The position numbers were made by a program, and so were the translations under genes. Shown here piece by piece: positions 15,727 to 23,876 of a stretch of 29,720 nt of DNA. The stretch's first letter is position 1, and each line of letters starts with the position of its first letter. Source of the stretch: Ruminococcus flavefaciens (GTDB lineage: Bacteria; Bacillota; Clostridia; Oscillospirales; Ruminococcaceae). The stretch lies in contig DBXO01000055.1 in the NCBI GenBank assembly GCA_002309635.1, positions 34,418-64,137 on the forward strand, given 5' to 3'. Below the pieces are notes generated by a model. The model saw nothing but the letters and a program-made list of their open reading frames with translations, ran no database searches and was not told the origin of the DNA.

Positions 15727-17418
15727 TTGCTCAATAAAGGATTTGTTCTCGGAAACAGATACAAGATCGTCAATATCGTCGGAAAGGGCGGTACCTCAGT
15801 TGTTTACCGCGCTCTCGACATGAGAGCCAACGACGCTCAGAGAGCCGTCAAGGAGGTAATGAAGACCAACGGCAGCGACGCTTACAATGCCCGTCAGGAG
15901 TCCCTGCTTATAAAGGAATTCTATGAAAAGGACGTTAAGAATTCCTTTTTTCCGAATATAATCGAGATAATCGACAACGATCCCAATGCCCTGTACATCG
16001 TACAGGACTATATCGACGGAGTTTCTATGGAGAAACTCCTTGAATATGACCCTATCAGGCAGAAAACGCTTCTGCGCTATGCCAAGGATATCTGCTCGGT
16101 AATGTCGTTCATACACAAGTGCGGACTTATACACAGCGACATGAAGCCCGATAATATCATGGTAATGCGCAATTATGAAGACTTCGAGAACGCAAGGCAC
16201 CCGGAGAAGTACGGAAAGCTGAAATTCATTGATTTCGGCTCCGTTATCGAGCGGCGCGAGGGTACCTTTGCGTATACTCCCGCCTACGCCGCACCCGAGC
16301 AGTTCCGCAAGGAGGAGCTGGACGAAAAGACGGATATATTCAATATTGGCGCTACTTATTATCATATGCTAACGGGGAAAAAGCCCATGAACGTTTCCGT
16401 AAACGGCAGGCTTGTGAGCTCTGCGGAGCGTTTCGTCTTCGACAAGAATATGAATGCCGCTATGGTACGCATAATACGCAAATGCGTAAACGATGACAGG
16501 GCAAAGCGCTACCGCTCATGTGACGAGCTATATGCTGACCTTGACAAGGCTGAGAATCATACCTATGTGAAGGCGGCCGGCATTATCGCTGGACTTGCCG
16601 TATTATCGCTGGCGTTTTCCGCTTTTGCGGGCGTTATGGCTAAAAAGGGCAGGAGCGATGACTTCAACAAGCTCGTGGAAAAAGCTGAGAATGCCAACAG
16701 CTACGAAATGAGAGCTGCCGCTTTTGAAGACGTGATAGACGCGGACGGTTCCTATTCTGACGCTTATCTTAAGCTTATCGAGCTCTATAAGAACGACCAT
16801 GTTTTTGATGAAAAGGAAGTCGGACAGATACTCAGGCTCGTAAACGAGAACATCAATGAGCTGAGAAAGGATCCTCACTATGAGGAGGTGGCATATGAGC
16901 TGGGCATACTGTACTGGTACTATTATTTCTACGGGGACACCTCTTCATCGGAGAGCAGTACCACAGGAAAAATTGCTGCGGTAAAATGGTTCAGGGAGGC
17001 TCAGACAGCCGAGTTCAGAAGGCGCGAGCCTGATAAATACGATATCGCTCATGTTTACTGTACTATAGGAGATTTCTATTCTCAGACGCAGAAAAAGGAA
17101 AATGAGCTTCTGAAAAAGAACTACTCGCAGGAACTGTGGGAGGGAATGAACGAGCTGAACGAGCTTGTGGAGACTGCAAATGCCGGCTCTGATATAATCA
17201 TTCTCGAGACCTATAAGACCATAATCAATCTTGAAAATAGCAATATCAATGAGTTTTCAAGATCGGGCATATCATTGGCTCAGCAGAGATCGCTGATGGA
17301 CAAGATACTTGCCAAGACGGAGAAGATAAACGCTGAGGGGGATTCCGCAAGAGAGGCAAAGGAGTATATCCTCCGCAATTACAACAGCATTACCGAACTG
17401 ATAGAAGGTTCTCGGTGA
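15727..17418 (+). CDS. Membrane-bound Ser/Thr protein kinase with helical extracellular domain
   Basis: This 563-residue protein starts at TTG 15727, 8 bases after GAGG; no ATG is nearby. The kinase domain (about 10-275) has the glycine loop GKGGTS (19-24), a VKEV lysine (K42), the catalytic loop HSDMKPDN (136-143) with Asp138 and Asn143, DFG (169-171) and APE (189-191). The HRD arginine is replaced by Ser, so it is a non-RD kinase. One membrane helix (about 281-303) leads to a C-terminal domain of about 260 residues outside the cell, rich in amphipathic helices and possibly TPR-like. PASTA repeats, the usual muropeptide sensors of PknB/PrkC kinases, are absent. It phosphorylates Ser/Thr, probably including the FHA ligands in this operon. 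Confidence 0.92.
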   Translation: MLNKGFVLGNRYKIVNIVGKGGTSVVYRALDMRANDAQRAVKEVMKTNGSDAYNARQESLLIKEFYEKDVKNSFFPNIIEIIDNDPNALYIVQDYIDGVSMEKLLEYDPIRQKTLLRYAKDICSVMSFIHKCGLIHSDMKPDNIMVMRNYEDFENARHPEKYGKLKFIDFGSVIERREGTFAYTPAYAAPEQFRKEELDEKTDIFNIGATYYHMLTGKKPMNVSVNGRLVSSAERFVFDKNMNAAMVRIIRKCVNDDRAKRYRSCDELYADLDKAENHTYVKAAGIIAGLAVLSLAFSAFAGVMAKKGRSDDFNKLVEKAENANSYEMRAAAFEDVIDADGSYSDAYLKLIELYKNDHVFDEKEVGQILRLVNENINELRKDPHYEEVAYELGILYWYYYFYGDTSSSESSTTGKIAAVKWFREAQTAEFRRREPDKYDIAHVYCTIGDFYSQTQKKENELLKKNYSQELWEGMNELNELVETANAGSDIIILETYKTIINLENSNINEFSRSGISLAQQRSLMDKILAKTEKINAEGDSAREAKEYILRNYNSITELIEGSR

Positions 17419-17434
17419 GAAAGGAGGTGCGGGA

Positions 17435-17827
17435 GTGAGTTCATTTTACTGGCAGATAATATCTGATATATTTCTCGGCATAGGTATAGTGCTGTTCGTT
17501 ACGGCACTTCTTATCGCCTTAAGGTTCAGGGTTATCTCGGGCATTATCTCCGAGATAAGGTCAAGGAACAGCGTTCCTGCACCTGTAAGGTCAACTCCGT
17601 CAATGAAGATAGACATCACGGGCGGCAACTCACGCAAGGCTGCTGAAGAGGACGTATTCGACGGGAATGACAGCGGAGAGATAACGGTAGTGGTGGCGCG
17701 GAGGAATGACACTGCGGACGACGCTACCGTGGTTGTAGGGAACAGCGGACAGGAGGATTTCAGGATAACGAACAATATCCTTGTCATCAATGCTGATCCA
17801 GATATTATCGATAAGGTAACAGAGTGA
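17435..17827 (+). CDS. Small membrane protein with T-x-x-V motifs, unknown function
   Basis: This 130-residue protein starts at GTG 17435, 7 bases after AGGAGG. A membrane helix at about 9-30 is followed by a basic stretch (about 30-52), so the hydrophilic C-terminal tail should be cytosolic. I do not recognise a family. The tail holds two near-repeats, EITVVVAR (Thr84) and DATVVVG (Thr98), in an acidic setting, like motifs in the FHA protein. This makes it a candidate kinase substrate and membrane docking site for the FHA protein. It lies 16 bases after the kinase gene and 64 bases before the giant surface protein gene. Confidence 0.75.
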   Translation: MSSFYWQIISDIFLGIGIVLFVTALLIALRFRVISGIISEIRSRNSVPAPVRSTPSMKIDITGGNSRKAAEEDVFDGNDSGEITVVVARRNDTADDATVVVGNSGQEDFRITNNILVINADPDIIDKVTE

Positions 17828-17855
17828 ACGTTCATGCTTGATGGTACATGAACGT
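17828..17855 (+). other. Stem-loop in the gap before the surface protein gene
   Basis: A perfect nine-base inverted repeat ACGTTCATG / CATGAACGT with a ten-base loop begins at the stop codon of the previous gene. There is no T-tract, so it is not a terminator. An RNA processing or stabilising site, or an operator, is possible. Confidence 0.6.
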
Positions 17856-17891
17856 GACAGATGTATATTAAGAAAAGGGAGGTCGGTCATA

Positions 17892-20800
17892 GTGAAAAAG
17901 AGTAAACTGGCTCTCAGGAAAAAAATGGCTTTTGCGGCGGCGCTTGCTTTGGTTTCAAACTATACGTGGGCAGTGCCTGTGGCTGCCGCACAGACCAATG
18001 AGCCTGATATATCCTCGGATCAGAACGGAAGTGAAGCAGCTGATCACGCAGATACGGAGCAGGACAGCGATACTCTCGGGGGCAGTACAGATCCCTCCGC
18101 AGAGTTTGCCGAATATTCACTTGTTTTCGATAACATAAGATTTACTGAGCTGCAGGAGAATTATGCTGACGCATATGCATGGCTTCTGGGCAGTGTTTTC
18201 GATGAGGGTTTTATCCATGATGTCCGCGTGAACAACGAAACGAACGAGCTTATGTACGTGGTTGACAAGAATTATATCCCCCGTGCAAAGGATTATGTTT
18301 TCGACAGGTACGGCATTCTGTTCAAGTACAGATACGTCAGGAACAATGTCATGCATTTTGAAGTGTACTACAGGTATCATTTTGAGTACAACGGTGACTA
18401 CAGCAATGTACCTATGGACGCCTGCACCATTACCGCAAGGCATGATGGCGACTATATCGCATATAAGAGCGATGGCGATAATGCGCTTTATAATTACTTC
18501 AAGGCGGGCGCAGAGATGGATATTGTCCCGAGCATACTGTACTCCTGCGCAGACGATACGGATCATTACATTGCACGCGCCGACTACAGCGGAGTGCTTA
18601 GAAGAGAGGACAGCGGTGACGAATTCAAGCTTATATTCGGCGGAAAGGAATACAGGTTCGTTCCGAGGACATTCGATCTTGATCTCACTTCGCCCGATTA
18701 TCACCTTTCTGACAGAAGCAACAGATATCCCGCAAACAAGAGCTCATATGAGATAAAGTGGAAAGATATAGAATCCCTGACAATAGAGTCGGATACGGAA
18801 TCGAAGAAGACAGCATATGAGATAAGCAGCGGCAGCGAGAAGGCTGTTTATACTGCAAATGACGGAAAGATAGAGCTGAAAAGTATACTCGATACGGAAG
18901 GTTTCAAGTTCAAAAAGGGCATTAAGCTCACTGTTTCGGGCATAGATGAATTTGTTACCGCAGCAGTCAGGAATGACGGCAGCGAGACTGCTGCCGAGGA
19001 GATAAAGCTGCCTGTGAAGAAAAACGGTGAGCAATACTCATTTGAGGTGCCGTATCTTGCAGGCGACGGACGTTTCCTTGCAAGCTATTACTACGGCGGA
19101 AAGGTCTTCGAGCTTGACGGCGAGGCTTTCGCTTCTTCCGAAAGCGGCAAGAGGTGCAGGGAGATCGCCTATAAAAATGACATGAAGGGCATAACCCTCA
19201 ATTACGTAAAGCTTGGCAGGAGCAGTGCAGCTGATGCGTTTTCATATAAGCAGAGCGCTGCTGTGGCAAAGAGAAACAACAACTGCTTCACCTATGAGGC
19301 TCTTGGGGACAGTGCAGTGCTTGCCGATTTCGGAGAAAAGTTCAGCAATAAGCGGGTTATAGTGGTTTCCTCTGCGGACGGAGGTCTTAAGCTGAGCAGC
19401 TTCGTTCCCGACAAGAACAGCAGCAGTTTTTCTGTTGAAAAAAAGGAAATGGAGAAGTCGGGGTTTGTACTTGTTAGAAATGTTGTGGGCGGAAAAGACG
19501 GAGAGTTTACCGACAGCCTGCAAAACGGCATATGTTTCTATCTTGACAGGACGGCTCCGGGTATAGAAAATATCACTCCATCCTCAGACAACAGCGTAAA
19601 AAAATGGAAGGACGGAAAGGGAATGGAGGTATCCTTTGAAGTGAAGGATACAGAGACTTATCCCTTCAATGACGATAAGCTTCCCTATTATGACGCAAGA
19701 GAGCTCCATGATATATACGATAATTATATAAATGCCGAGAGTGCCGACAAGCAGGAGATAGCTTCGATAATTGCGGGCGACTACAGGTTCGACCGTCCCG
19801 CAGGCGGCTGGAGCGCTGCAAAGGAAATGAGCGGATATATCGAAAATGAGGATATCCTTAAGATCGAGACGAAGCTTATAGAAGTGCTCCGCGGGCTCCC
19901 GATGGATAAGATAGGCAGCTACGGTGCTCTTGAGACTTACAGCAGCTACAGGGAGCTTCTGCATAAGAGCGCGGATACTCTTTCAAAGGACATTACCGCA
20001 TATTGTGAGAATCTCATAAAAGAAAACACGAAAAAGCTTTCCTCAGACAGCAGCGACAGCAAGAATGATGCTGTAAAAGCTGCCATAAAAAAACTGGAGG
20101 AAGAATGTACTGGATATCAGAAGCTGTTCGCAGACTACAGCAGTTCAAGGAAGAGTGCCAGGGCTGCAAGCGGAAGCGTGCCGACGCTGACATTTGATAC
20201 TGAGAGCAGACGGTTCATTCTGAACTTCAAACCCGGAAAGGGCAGGGAAAAAGACGTTATCAATGATGTTTTCGAGATATATGCGGTCGATAACAGCAAT
20301 AATAAAAGCTCCAAGGGTCAGAAAATATATGTTGACATCGACGCTCAGGCTCCGGCTATAGGCAATATTAACGTCGGGACCGGTATTAAAGCCAAGACCG
20401 GCGGCAACGTTTACGTCCTAAGGGAGGGCAATGAGATAAGCGTTGAGATCTCAGACGGAAAGGGCTCGGGAGTAAGGGACGCAAGGATCCTCTTCGGTGA
20501 GGGCTCGGAAGCAAAGCCTATGCTGAAAGGCAAAAAGGCGGGAGAGTACGTTTATACGGTTTCTGAAAGCGATATAAGCGGAAATAATAAGAAAATACCG
20601 ATAATCGTAGAAGCTGAGGACGGTATGGGCAACAATTCCTCGTTCAGCAGCGAAAACAATGCGGAACCGCGCCTGTTCATCATTGATGAAACCGGGCCTG
20701 TGTGCAGCATAAGGAATATATCGGCCGGTAAAGCCGCATATGTTGAGGAGCTTACCGACGGCAGCAGCAGAACATGGTTCAGAGGATATCAGGATATCGT

Positions 20801-23522
20801 TCTTGCAGTAAGTGCGGAGGACGTTGACCCCGATATATGCTCGGGTATCGATTCGATATGCATTACCGTGAACGGACGGGCAAATACAATAAAGCTTGCG
20901 GACGGAGAGAACAGTATCGATACCGCAAAGCTGGCGGCAGGGGAGTACAATATCATTTTCCGCGCCGACGAAAACACGGATACATTCTCAGCTGATCTTA
21001 AATGCGGCGATGATACCGTATCCCTCGGCAGCGGATACGCTCTTAATGGTGACGGAAGTATAAATGTAAACCTTACGGCTGAGGATACCTCCTTCAACAG
21101 AAGCGACGCTGCTTATATGGCTGTTTTTATCGACAAGAGCGTACCGAGAGTGACATCTATTCTCATTGACGGAAGTGATGTGACTGACAGGGACGGCGTA
21201 TATGATTACGTGAAGTTCTCCGGACACAGCGTCGGTATCGACGTTGTAGTCGCAGAAGGGGAGAACAGCTCGGGTATCAGAGGTATCGAAGCTGTGCTCA
21301 TATACAGTGACGGCAGAGAGGAGACTGTTGAGGTACCGAATAACGGTTTTGTTCACAATACCGTTTACAGACTGGTACTTCCCGTTAATTTCAAGGGAAA
21401 GGTAAAGGTCACAGCTGTCAGCAACGCAGGAAGAACGTCTGAGGAGGTCTTCACCGACGGCATCGTTACCGAGAGCTATCAGCAGCACTCGGGGACTTCA
21501 AATGCATATATAGAGCTTCCTGATACTCCATACAGGGACGCAGGCGGAAATCCGCTGTACCGAGGAGCTGTGAACGCAAGAGTGACGGTCATGGACAGTT
21601 TCTCGGGAATCGGTTCGGTAACTGTAAATGCGTCGGGTATGGGCTCTGAGAGTTATGATATCATGTCGGACCGCTCGGGCTGGACAATTCCGGAGGGCGG
21701 AACGGATCATAATCTCGTTCTTGAGGCTTCAAGGGATATATCCATATCCGAAAACTCCAACGGGAATTCAATATCTCTGGGCTTTGACGATAATTCAGGC
21801 AATCATGTGCCAAAAGCGGACGAAAGGATTTTCAGCATAGACACTGTGGATCCGCGTGTTGCGGTAAGCTTCATTGATGCGGAGAGTAATGCCGGGAAGA
21901 CGGAAAGTAAGATCTTCAGGACGGCGAGAAAGGCTGTTATCTCCGTTACCGAGAGAAACTTTGACAAAAGCCGTATGGAGGTTACAGTAAACGGTACTGC
22001 CGAAAAGCTTGAATGGAATCTCACAGGGGGCACAGAGGGTACCGATACTGCCGTATACAGCGCTGTCAGGGAATTTGACAGCGACGGTGATTATAAACTC
22101 GTTGTAAGGTGTACAGACATGTGCGGCAGGGATTCAAACGTGGTAACTGAAGATTTTGTCATCGATATGACTGCTCCCGTTCTTACAAATGTGTTTGACA
22201 ACAGAATGACCAACGATCATTACTACAGCCAGGCGGTAACGGCTTCATTCACCATAAATGAAAGTAATTTTGATCCGAAGCTCATTGCTGTGACGGGTAC
22301 GTTCAATGACAGCACTGCCGGCTTCCCCGCCTTTACGGAATGGACTTCAAGCGGCAGTCAGCATACCGCAACTGTCAGATTCGACAAGGACGGCGAGTAT
22401 ACGGTAAGGATCAGCGGCAGTGACAAGGCTGGAAATGTAATGGAGACCTATGCCGGCACGTTCTGTGTTGACAGCAGAAAGCCTACCATTGCTGCGGAAA
22501 GCGTTATAAAGTCAAGTAATGCAAAGGAGATACGCCCCCGTATCATGTTCGAGGATACCAATATCAACAAGGAAAGCATCAAGATCAAGGTAAACGGTGC
22601 GAACCGCGGAAACGACCTTGATCTCGGCGGTCAGCTCAACGAGGTGGACGGCGGATACGAGTATATATTCGATAATATCCCCGATAAGGAGGAAAACGAT
22701 GATATCTACAAGGTAAGGGCAAGTGCAAAGGACAACGCGGACAATAAGATCGAAAAGGATTTCAGCTTCTCTGTAAACCGCTACGGCTCGGTATTCGAGA
22801 TAGACAGCGATACAAGAAGCATTCGCGGAAGATTTGTGCCCGCTGCACAGGATATCGTTATAATAGAACGCAATCCCGATACTCATGCAGGTCCTCAGAA
22901 CGTGTACATCACCAAGGACTCTGAAATGATCGAGCTCAAGGAGGGCGAGGATTACACTGTGGAGTACCGCGGCGGCAACGGCGAGTGGTCGGAGTATACC
23001 TATAGAGTATTTGCCAAGAACTTTGAGAATGACGCAAGATATTCAGTTTCAATACACACAAGGGACGAAGCGGGTAATATCAATATCAGCAATTCGGAGA
23101 AGAAGAATGCTGACGTTGCGTTCTGCATAGACAAGACAAAGCCTCTGTGCATACCGCTGGATATAAACGAGAATACCGCTTATAAGAATGAAAGTATTAC
23201 TGCTCATCTGGCGGTATCCGACAATATCATGCTGAAGAACGTCAAGGTATATATCGACGGCAGCCTTGTAAGATCGAGATATCTGGATGACGAATGCGCT
23301 TTTGTAATTCCGAATGCAAAGCATGCGCAGAATGTCAGGGTAGTCCTTACGGATATGGCAGAAAACGAGATAGAGTACAATTACAGGAATATTCTCGTTA
23401 CAACAAGCGCCATAAGGATCCTTTTCAACAAGCTGTGGTTCAAGATTAGCTGCGGTGCGGCGGCTCTGCTTGCGGCAGCTGCGGCAGTGTTCATAAAGAC
23501 AAGGAAAAAGAGACTGCTGTAA
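17892..23522 (+). CDS. Giant surface protein with Ig-like repeats and C-terminal membrane anchor
   Basis: This 1876-residue protein starts at GTG 17892, 9 bases after GGGAGG. A basic, hydrophobic signal peptide (about 1-34, VAAAQT) is followed by an acidic Ser/Asp linker, an N-terminal region of unknown fold, then Ig-like modules. I count eight linkers of the form hydrophobic-Asp-x(2-5)-Pro that mark module borders (near 19541, 20332, 20681, 21128, 21837, 22162, 22468 and 23128). A charged, helix-rich stretch (about residues 600-765) interrupts one module. The C-terminus has a membrane helix followed by KTRKKRLL, a stop-transfer anchor; there is no LPXTG. It is probably a surface adhesin or envelope scaffold. 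As the last gene of the kinase operon it is the likely output or sensor of that pathway. Confidence 0.88.
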   Translation: MKKSKLALRKKMAFAAALALVSNYTWAVPVAAAQTNEPDISSDQNGSEAADHADTEQDSDTLGGSTDPSAEFAEYSLVFDNIRFTELQENYADAYAWLLGSVFDEGFIHDVRVNNETNELMYVVDKNYIPRAKDYVFDRYGILFKYRYVRNNVMHFEVYYRYHFEYNGDYSNVPMDACTITARHDGDYIAYKSDGDNALYNYFKAGAEMDIVPSILYSCADDTDHYIARADYSGVLRREDSGDEFKLIFGGKEYRFVPRTFDLDLTSPDYHLSDRSNRYPANKSSYEIKWKDIESLTIESDTESKKTAYEISSGSEKAVYTANDGKIELKSILDTEGFKFKKGIKLTVSGIDEFVTAAVRNDGSETAAEEIKLPVKKNGEQYSFEVPYLAGDGRFLASYYYGGKVFELDGEAFASSESGKRCREIAYKNDMKGITLNYVKLGRSSAADAFSYKQSAAVAKRNNNCFTYEALGDSAVLADFGEKFSNKRVIVVSSADGGLKLSSFVPDKNSSSFSVEKKEMEKSGFVLVRNVVGGKDGEFTDSLQNGICFYLDRTAPGIENITPSSDNSVKKWKDGKGMEVSFEVKDTETYPFNDDKLPYYDARELHDIYDNYINAESADKQEIASIIAGDYRFDRPAGGWSAAKEMSGYIENEDILKIETKLIEVLRGLPMDKIGSYGALETYSSYRELLHKSADTLSKDITAYCENLIKENTKKLSSDSSDSKNDAVKAAIKKLEEECTGYQKLFADYSSSRKSARAASGSVPTLTFDTESRRFILNFKPGKGREKDVINDVFEIYAVDNSNNKSSKGQKIYVDIDAQAPAIGNINVGTGIKAKTGGNVYVLREGNEISVEISDGKGSGVRDARILFGEGSEAKPMLKGKKAGEYVYTVSESDISGNNKKIPIIVEAEDGMGNNSSFSSENNAEPRLFIIDETGPVCSIRNISAGKAAYVEELTDGSSRTWFRGYQDIVLAVSAEDVDPDICSGIDSICITVNGRANTIKLADGENSIDTAKLAAGEYNIIFRADENTDTFSADLKCGDDTVSLGSGYALNGDGSINVNLTAEDTSFNRSDAAYMAVFIDKSVPRVTSILIDGSDVTDRDGVYDYVKFSGHSVGIDVVVAEGENSSGIRGIEAVLIYSDGREETVEVPNNGFVHNTVYRLVLPVNFKGKVKVTAVSNAGRTSEEVFTDGIVTESYQQHSGTSNAYIELPDTPYRDAGGNPLYRGAVNARVTVMDSFSGIGSVTVNASGMGSESYDIMSDRSGWTIPEGGTDHNLVLEASRDISISENSNGNSISLGFDDNSGNHVPKADERIFSIDTVDPRVAVSFIDAESNAGKTESKIFRTARKAVISVTERNFDKSRMEVTVNGTAEKLEWNLTGGTEGTDTAVYSAVREFDSDGDYKLVVRCTDMCGRDSNVVTEDFVIDMTAPVLTNVFDNRMTNDHYYSQAVTASFTINESNFDPKLIAVTGTFNDSTAGFPAFTEWTSSGSQHTATVRFDKDGEYTVRISGSDKAGNVMETYAGTFCVDSRKPTIAAESVIKSSNAKEIRPRIMFEDTNINKESIKIKVNGANRGNDLDLGGQLNEVDGGYEYIFDNIPDKEENDDIYKVRASAKDNADNKIEKDFSFSVNRYGSVFEIDSDTRSIRGRFVPAAQDIVIIERNPDTHAGPQNVYITKDSEMIELKEGEDYTVEYRGGNGEWSEYTYRVFAKNFENDARYSVSIHTRDEAGNINISNSEKKNADVAFCIDKTKPLCIPLDINENTAYKNESITAHLAVSDNIMLKNVKVYIDGSLVRSRYLDDECAFVIPNAKHAQNVRVVLTDMAENEIEYNYRNILVTTSAIRILFNKLWFKISCGAAALLAAAAAVFIKTRKKRLL

Positions 23523-23540
23523 TAGAATATGTGTATTTAT

Positions 23541-23586
23541 CGGGGAAGTACCTTCCTTTTGAAAGGTACTTCCCCGAAGTCTTTTT
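23541..23586 (+). terminator. Strong terminator of the kinase-surface protein operon
   Basis: A perfect 14-base stem CGGGGAAGTACCTT / AAGGTACTTCCCCG with an eight-base loop, followed by AAGTCTTTTT. Confidence 0.93.
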
Positions 23587-23762
23587 CAGGTGTTGACACA
23601 ATAGGTATATATAAAATCTTTATATACATATTACGATTAACATAAGCCACCTTTTTTGTCATAAACGTTACAAAAATGAACAATTATAGATAGTCAATTG
23701 ACGTTTTGCACATAAATATTACTGCCAGTTTATACAATCCACCAAAGTTAACATATAACATA

Positions 23763-23791
23763 TTGACAATGAGGGGAAAATTGTGTAGAAT
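23763..23791 (+). promoter_or_regulatory. Promoter of the multiple-sugar transporter operon
   Basis: TTGACA (23763-23768), 17 bases, TAGAAT (23786-23791). The leader is about 80 bases and AT-rich. Palindromes upstream are candidate regulator sites, but no regulator gene is in the window. Confidence 0.75.
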
Positions 23792-23876
23792 ACAATATAT
23801 CAAGAACAAGTTATATTTTAATGAATGGCAACAATTTTTTCACATATTATTTTTAACATTAAAGGAGGATATTCAA

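Larger units (their letters stand above)
23523..23876. other. 354-base AT-rich intergenic region before the sugar transporter
   Basis: It holds the operon terminator (23541-23586), a lone TTGACA (23593-23598) without a matching -10 box, a palindrome TATATAAA-ATC-TTTATATA (23608-23626), the short palindrome GTCAATTGAC (23693-23702), and the transporter promoter (23763-23791). No credible open reading frame is present; the upstream in-frame ATG at 23706 precedes the promoter. Confidence 0.7.

Noticed and set aside
13566..17827. FHA-PP2C-kinase genes as part of a type VI or type VII secretion system
   Set aside because: No EssC, WXG100, TssM, Hcp or other secretion component occurs in the window.
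23593..23621. TTGACA at 23593 as the transporter promoter
   Set aside because: No acceptable -10 box lies 16-18 bases downstream; the promoter at 23763-23791 is better placed and spaced.
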